This document shows positions 59,860-64,000 of a DNA stretch of 64,000 nt, piece after piece. Source of the stretch: CAIVPM01 sp964477265 (GTDB lineage: Bacteria; Bacteroidota; Bacteroidia; Chitinophagales; Chitinophagaceae). Position numbers and translations under genes: made by a program. The stretch covers positions 1 through 64,000 of the forward strand of contig CAYZDJ010000007.1 of assembly GCA_964477265.1 (NCBI GenBank), given 5' to 3'. Position 1 is the stretch's first letter; each line of letters begins with the position of its first letter. The notes beneath the pieces were generated by a model that was given only the letters and a program-made list of their open reading frames with translations, was not told the DNA's origin and ran no database searches.

Positions 59860-60918
59860 TTATCTTTTTAAAACTCTCTCAAATCTTTTAATATCTGCCA
59901 AAGGATTTATTGGTTTTTGATGTACCAAATGTTCTACCAATTCATTGGCAAAATATGGAGCAAGTGAGCAACCTTTTGTTCCCATTCCATTTAAAATGCC
60001 AATATTTTTATTATGTGTGGGATGAAAGCCTACAAATGGTCTGCGTTCAATGTTTGCAGGCCTTACAGCACATAAATGGTCAACAACTGCAAAAGGAATT
60101 TTTAAAATTTGCTTTAAAGAGTTTTCAATTTTGGTTCTAAAGTTTTGTGTAGGTTTATCATCCTCAAAATTCCATTCATAGCTACTACCCACCCAAAACA
60201 AATTGTCTTTCCAAGGCACAATAGTTACACCACATTTATACATATTTTCTTTTGGTAAACCTGGTATATCAACTATCAAAGCTTCTCCTTTATTCAATGC
60301 AAAAGGCAACAATGAAAACCATTTGCTTGCAGCACTTTCTATACCATCACAAAAAATAATTTTCTTGGCACTAATATTTTTATACTGAACATTTTCGTTT
60401 GTTATAATTACTTCATCAGCATCAAAATTTTCTTCTACTAAATTGTTTGATAGCAATAATCTTTTACGCCAGTTTTTTAGTAAAACATTTAAGTCAATCA
60501 GGCAACAATTATTGATTTTCCCTGCACCAAAATAGTTGTTAAAATAAGCATCAAATTCGTGTTCATTTTCAAGTAAGCTTAAATATTCCTGCTCTTGTGG
60601 TAGCTTTTCATCAAAAGCAAGTTTCATTTGTGGTGTTGCATGAAAGTCAATAATATCAAGCGTTTTAATAACATAGCAACCCAATTCTTTCCCAATATTT
60701 TGATAAGCATCTATTGCAAATGGCAACACTTCTTCAATCATCCAGGTTCTTACAAGCCTTCTACCAGTAATAGGATTTATAACACCACTTGCAACTTTGC
60801 TTGCAGTACTTTTCTTTGCGTTATCAATCACCCAAAAACTGCACTTGTTTTGCTGTAAATAATAACTTAAAAAAGTTCCACAAATTCCCTGTCCAATAAT
60901 TAAATAATCAACTTGCAT
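59860..60918 (-). CDS. FAD-dependent oxidoreductase (DAO family)
   Basis: The protein has 352 residues with an N-terminal Rossmann FAD site DYLIIGQGICGTFLSYYL (GxGxxG, about 4-21), then ASGVINPITGRRLV (about 43-56), and the closing FAD segment NIGILNGMGTKGCSLAPYFANELVEHL at about 308-334. This is the glycine oxidase/D-amino-acid oxidase-like family (PF01266). The N-P-x-T-G-R-R motif recalls the MnmC C-terminal or ThiO relatives. The substrate is unknown. It ends 5 bases from a bidirectional terminator and is divergent from the macroglobulin gene. Confidence 0.9.
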   Translation of the reverse strand: MQVDYLIIGQGICGTFLSYYLQQNKCSFWVIDNAKKSTASKVASGVINPITGRRLVRTWMIEEVLPFAIDAYQNIGKELGCYVIKTLDIIDFHATPQMKLAFDEKLPQEQEYLSLLENEHEFDAYFNNYFGAGKINNCCLIDLNVLLKNWRKRLLLSNNLVEENFDADEVIITNENVQYKNISAKKIIFCDGIESAASKWFSLLPFALNKGEALIVDIPGLPKENMYKCGVTIVPWKDNLFWVGSSYEWNFEDDKPTQNFRTKIENSLKQILKIPFAVVDHLCAVRPANIERRPFVGFHPTHNKNIGILNGMGTKGCSLAPYFANELVEHLVHQKPINPLADIKRFERVLKR

Positions 60919-61023
60919 ATTATCGTAAAAATAAATTCAGCCCCACTGCATAAATTTTATGCAATTCTAAAACTTTAACATCTCTTTGGCAATAATATAT
61001 TTTCTTTTCTGCAAATTTGAAAT

Positions 61024-64000
61024 ATGAAAACACTACAACTACTTTTTGCAATATTGATGTTAACTTCAATCAATGCTACTGCCCAAAAAATAGATACAAG
61101 CTATAAAAAAGAATGGATATTAATTGATAGCCTGGTTAATAAAGATAATGCTACCAAAACTGCTTTAAACAAGGTTAATGCAGTATATAAAAAAGCAAAG
61201 CAACAAGACAAGCAATCGCAGCTTATTAAAGCACTCATTTATAAAATGGAGTTGGGCGAAAAGATTAAGGAAGATAATACACAAGCTAATATTGAACTAT
61301 TAAAAAAAGAAATTGAAACAAGCCAGAATGCAGCAGCCAAAAGCATTTTGTGGTGTTTATTGGCAAAGCAATACAATACTTATTACAGCAATAATCAATG
61401 GCAGATTAATGAAAGAAGTGAGACAACAGAGAAACAAAAGAATGATATAACTGTTTGGAGTAAAGATGATTTTACAAAACAAATTTTTACTTGCTATGCA
61501 AAAAGTATTGAGGCAAAAAATGAATTGCAAAAAACTTATTTAGCCGATTTTGATGTATTGATAATTTATGGAACCGAAGTTACATTAAGACCAACATTGT
61601 ACGATATACTGGCACATGAAGTTTTGGATTATTATAAAAATAATTCAGGAAATTATTATGATGAAGAAAGTACAAAGAAAATTGCAAACACCAAAGCACT
61701 GGCTACTGAACAAGAGTTTTTAAATGTGAAATTTGAAAGCAAGGAATTTGATGATGCAAATAATAAAGCACTGCAATTGTTTCAACAGCTAATTAGTTTT
61801 CATAAAAAAGATAAAAGCCCCAATGCTACAATTGACGTGGATTTGGAAAGAATTGAATGGGTTTACAGCAAAGCAAACTTTAGCAATAAAGATGAATTGT
61901 ATTTAAAAGCTTTGGAAACAATTACTACAAATCACTCAAATTTAGCTGCAACACAAGCCTGGTTTTTACAAGCTAAATTTTATAGCAATAAAGCCGATAC
62001 TTACAAGGCATTTACAAAAACAACAAACAGGTTTGACAATGCAAAAACATTGGAAATTATTAATACAAGATTGAAAATAAATAGCGATAGCTGCGAAGGC
62101 AATAAAAATATGAAAGCCTTACGTACATTCATTTTGCGTAAAGCCATTGCTACAAAAACAGAAGCCATAAATGTGCCTGACCAGCCATTTAGAATGTTGG
62201 TAAATTTTAGAAATACCCCTACCCTTTTTTACAGAATCATTAAGCTAAAAAATAAAATTGATAATGCAGACGACGAAGATGATTATAGCTACAATGATAA
62301 ATTTTGGAGCAAGGTTGTAAATAGAAATTATGCAAAACAAGTTGAACAAAAATTGCCATCAATAAATGATTACCAGGAACATTCAACAGAAATAAAAATA
62401 GATGCTTTGCCTGCTGGCAGCTATGCTATTTTATCAAGCACAAGCAAAAATTTTGATACCGAAAAAGATAAATTATGCTACCTGCAATTTACTGTTTCTG
62501 GTTTAAGCTATATAGAAAACAATGGCGATTTGTTTGTTGTGGACAGAGACAATGGAAATCCCTTAGAAGCAGTAACTGTAAAGGTTTCAAGAAGCAGTTG
62601 GAATAGCGAAAAACAAAAATCAGTTTGGTATGAAGTAGGCAAACTTATAACAGATAAAAATGGATTTGCGAGTGTAAAGAAATTGAAGAATAATGACAAG
62701 TACAATTTGACTTATACATTTATTAAAAAAGGAGACACGCTTATTAGCACCAATAATAATTATTATGAAAGTGTTAATAGTGCAGATACAAGGACAAATA
62801 CTGAAACAGAAAAAGACAATGCAGTAATTCATTTTTATACTGATAGAAGCATTTACAGGCCAGGGCAAACTGTGTTTTTTAAGGGCATTGCCACTACAAA
62901 AAGCAAAAATGCAATTGATGCAAAACTGTTTTTAAGTATGCCAAAAAACAAAGTATATTTAAGAGATGTAAATGGCAAAAACATTGATACCATTGACATA
63001 CAGCTTAATGAATATGGTAGCTTCAATGGCAAGTTTATTTTACCATTAAATGCACTTACTGGTAGTTTTAGCCTGATGACAGAAAACAGTAATGGCTACA
63101 TAAACTTTAATGTGGAAGAATATAAACGACCTAAATTTTTTGTTGATTTTGACAAGCAAAAAAATACATACAAATTAAATGATAGCATAAAAATTACTGG
63201 TAATGCCAAAGCTTATGCTGGTAATAATATTGATGGAGCAAAAGTTGCTTATACTGTTACACGCAAAGCAAGATTTGAAAATTACTGGATGTATTGGAGA
63301 ATGCCACAACCCAATAGTGCGGCAAAACAAATGGCAAATGGAGAAATGAAAACAGATGCACAAGGCAAATTTAATATTACGTTTAAAGCCATGCCAGATG
63401 AAGATGTTGATAGAAACACCAACCCTATTTTTGACTATGAAATTACTGCAAGTGTAACAGATATTAATGGCGAAACGAGAGAAAGTTCAACTGCAATTTC
63501 TGTTGGTTACAATTCAATAATTTTAAAGATTGATGTGCCAGAAAAAGTTGATGCAACTGATTTTATCAATATTAAATTAAGTGCTACAAACCTTGCTGGT
63601 GAAAGCATTGCTGCAAAACTTGATATTAAAATTGTTGCTTTACAAACACCAACAAGATTAATAAGAAACAGGTTTTGGAACAGACCAGACACTTTTGTTT
63701 TAACACAAGATGAATACATAAAAAGTTTTCCTTATGATGAATATGATAATGAAACAGACAAGTTGAGTTGGAAAGAAAAAGAAACAATACTAAAAGACAC
63801 AGTTAGTACATATAACGATTTACGAACTACGATTTACGATTTTAAAAACAAGTTTACAATTACAAATTCCCAATTACTAATTACAATAACTACAAAAGAC
63901 AATGAGGGTAATAAAATTGAATCAAAAGCATTTGTTGAAGTTACAAATAAAAATAGTTTGCCTTATCCACAGTATCATTCTGCTACAAAAGGTAAAACAA
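61024..64000 (+). CDS. Alpha-2-macroglobulin-like exported protein, 3' end outside window
   Basis: The reading frame stays open from ATG 61024 to the window end (992 codons). A Sec signal (MKTLQLLFAILMLTSINATAQ) is followed by a TPR-like/helical region to about 380. MG domains come next: YTDRSIYRPGQTVFFKGIATTK (MG2-type, about 603) and VEEYKRPKFFVDFDKQ (about 697), the pattern seen in bacterial macroglobulins. The bait/thioester region, if present, would lie past the window. Large Bacteroidota macroglobulins of this kind are periplasmic or outer-membrane protease-trapping proteins. The gene is divergent from the FAD oxidoreductase. A repeat-derived peptide lies near residue 930 (YNDLRTTIYDF...TNSQLLIT). 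Confidence 0.88.
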   Translation, partial: MKTLQLLFAILMLTSINATAQKIDTSYKKEWILIDSLVNKDNATKTALNKVNAVYKKAKQQDKQSQLIKALIYKMELGEKIKEDNTQANIELLKKEIETSQNAAAKSILWCLLAKQYNTYYSNNQWQINERSETTEKQKNDITVWSKDDFTKQIFTCYAKSIEAKNELQKTYLADFDVLIIYGTEVTLRPTLYDILAHEVLDYYKNNSGNYYDEESTKKIANTKALATEQEFLNVKFESKEFDDANNKALQLFQQLISFHKKDKSPNATIDVDLERIEWVYSKANFSNKDELYLKALETITTNHSNLAATQAWFLQAKFYSNKADTYKAFTKTTNRFDNAKTLEIINTRLKINSDSCEGNKNMKALRTFILRKAIATKTEAINVPDQPFRMLVNFRNTPTLFYRIIKLKNKIDNADDEDDYSYNDKFWSKVVNRNYAKQVEQKLPSINDYQEHSTEIKIDALPAGSYAILSSTSKNFDTEKDKLCYLQFTVSGLSYIENNGDLFVVDRDNGNPLEAVTVKVSRSSWNSEKQKSVWYEVGKLITDKNGFASVKKLKNNDKYNLTYTFIKKGDTLISTNNNYYESVNSADTRTNTETEKDNAVIHFYTDRSIYRPGQTVFFKGIATTKSKNAIDAKLFLSMPKNKVYLRDVNGKNIDTIDIQLNEYGSFNGKFILPLNALTGSFSLMTENSNGYINFNVEEYKRPKFFVDFDKQKNTYKLNDSIKITGNAKAYAGNNIDGAKVAYTVTRKARFENYWMYWRMPQPNSAAKQMANGEMKTDAQGKFNITFKAMPDEDVDRNTNPIFDYEITASVTDINGETRESSTAISVGYNSIILKIDVPEKVDATDFINIKLSATNLAGESIAAKLDIKIVALQTPTRLIRNRFWNRPDTFVLTQDEYIKSFPYDEYDNETDKLSWKEKETILKDTVSTYNDLRTTIYDFKNKFTITNSQLLITITTKDNEGNKIESKAFVEVTNKNSLPYPQYHSATKGKT
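63808..63870 (+). repeat. Tandem ACGATTTACGA words and CCCAATTAC words inside the macroglobulin gene
   Basis: TAACGATTTACGAACTACGATTTACGATTTT carries two copies of ACGATTTACGA. TTCCCAATTACTAATTAC follows at about 63867-63884. Both are in frame and encode YNDLRTTIYDF and TNSQLLIT. They resemble gap words near mnmA. Confidence 0.75.

Overview
The window is an AT-rich, gene-dense chromosomal segment of a Bacteroidota bacterium, most likely in or near the Chitinophagaceae (Chitinophagales). Signs of this are type IX secretion and gliding components (GldJ, a SprE/PorW-like TPR protein), two large secreted proteins with type IX C-terminal sorting domains, promoters of the TAnnTTTG type, almost no Shine-Dalgarno sequences, and Bacteroidota families such as DUF2911, DUF3857/transglutaminase-like, GEVED and YwqK/MORN-variant proteins. 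No phage, transposase, rRNA or CRISPR array was seen. Most of the window is ordinary core genome. The accessory content is in the secreted proteins, a small nuclease cassette and many short repeats.

Layout. 1-4500 (minus strand): tRNA-Gly end, a small membrane protein, hscA, gldJ and a cold-shock gene. 4700-7500 (plus): yidC and an orphan CoA-transferase B subunit. 7600-15100 (minus): a 38-residue lipoprotein not called by length-limited ORF finding, cytidine deaminase and a giant GEVED/Ig-like type IX cargo. 15383-16876: a GH28 pectinase-type enzyme. 16963-25531 (minus): threonine aldolase, a giant TPR plus MORN-variant protein, a broken NHL-repeat gene, a second type IX cargo with seven tandem repeats, and a LuxE-like adenylating enzyme. 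25552-29147 (plus): lipoprotein, UbiA-like membrane protein, glycosyltransferase 2 and obg, with tRNA-Cys on the other strand. 29153-37808: fmt, a YkgJ-type protein, PBP1A and SprE. 37913-39446 (plus): a truncated M23-type membrane protein, a 4-TM protein and an SprT-like metalloprotein. 39452-42978 (minus): an SGNH/MBOAT/acyltransferase-3 group that probably O-acetylates a surface polymer. 43217-51328: tRNA-Arg, hutH, plsY, a GATase, exbBD, mnmA, mtaB and prmA. 51433-54461: a three-gene proton-translocating transhydrogenase operon. 54462-56210 (minus): a PD-(D/E)XK nuclease cassette whose nuclease gene is split by an apparent single-base frameshift. 56368-64000: DUF3857 protein, HU, DUF2911 protein, an FAD oxidoreductase and the first two thirds or so of an alpha-2-macroglobulin-like protein running off the end.

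How the genes work together. GldJ and SprE belong to the machine that exports the two cargo proteins with C-terminal sorting domains (8477-15094 and 22285-24162). YidC, ExbBD, PBP1A, PlsY, the O-acetylation group and the macroglobulin are envelope functions. MnmA, MtaB, Fmt, PrmA, Obg and three tRNAs serve translation.

The two most unusual signals are (1) the PDDEXK cassette, where removing one T from a TTTT run at about 55096-55099 rejoins a 248-codon and a 210-codon ORF into one nuclease-family protein, and (2) many short degenerate tandem 'word' repeats and inverted repeats. These repeats sit in gene gaps and also, in frame, inside luxE-like, fmt, a type IX cargo and the macroglobulin gene, where they encode extra linker peptides. 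Several genes also have a TAnnTTTG box only 4-7 bases before the ATG, which suggests leaderless or nearly leaderless mRNAs and helps choose start codons.
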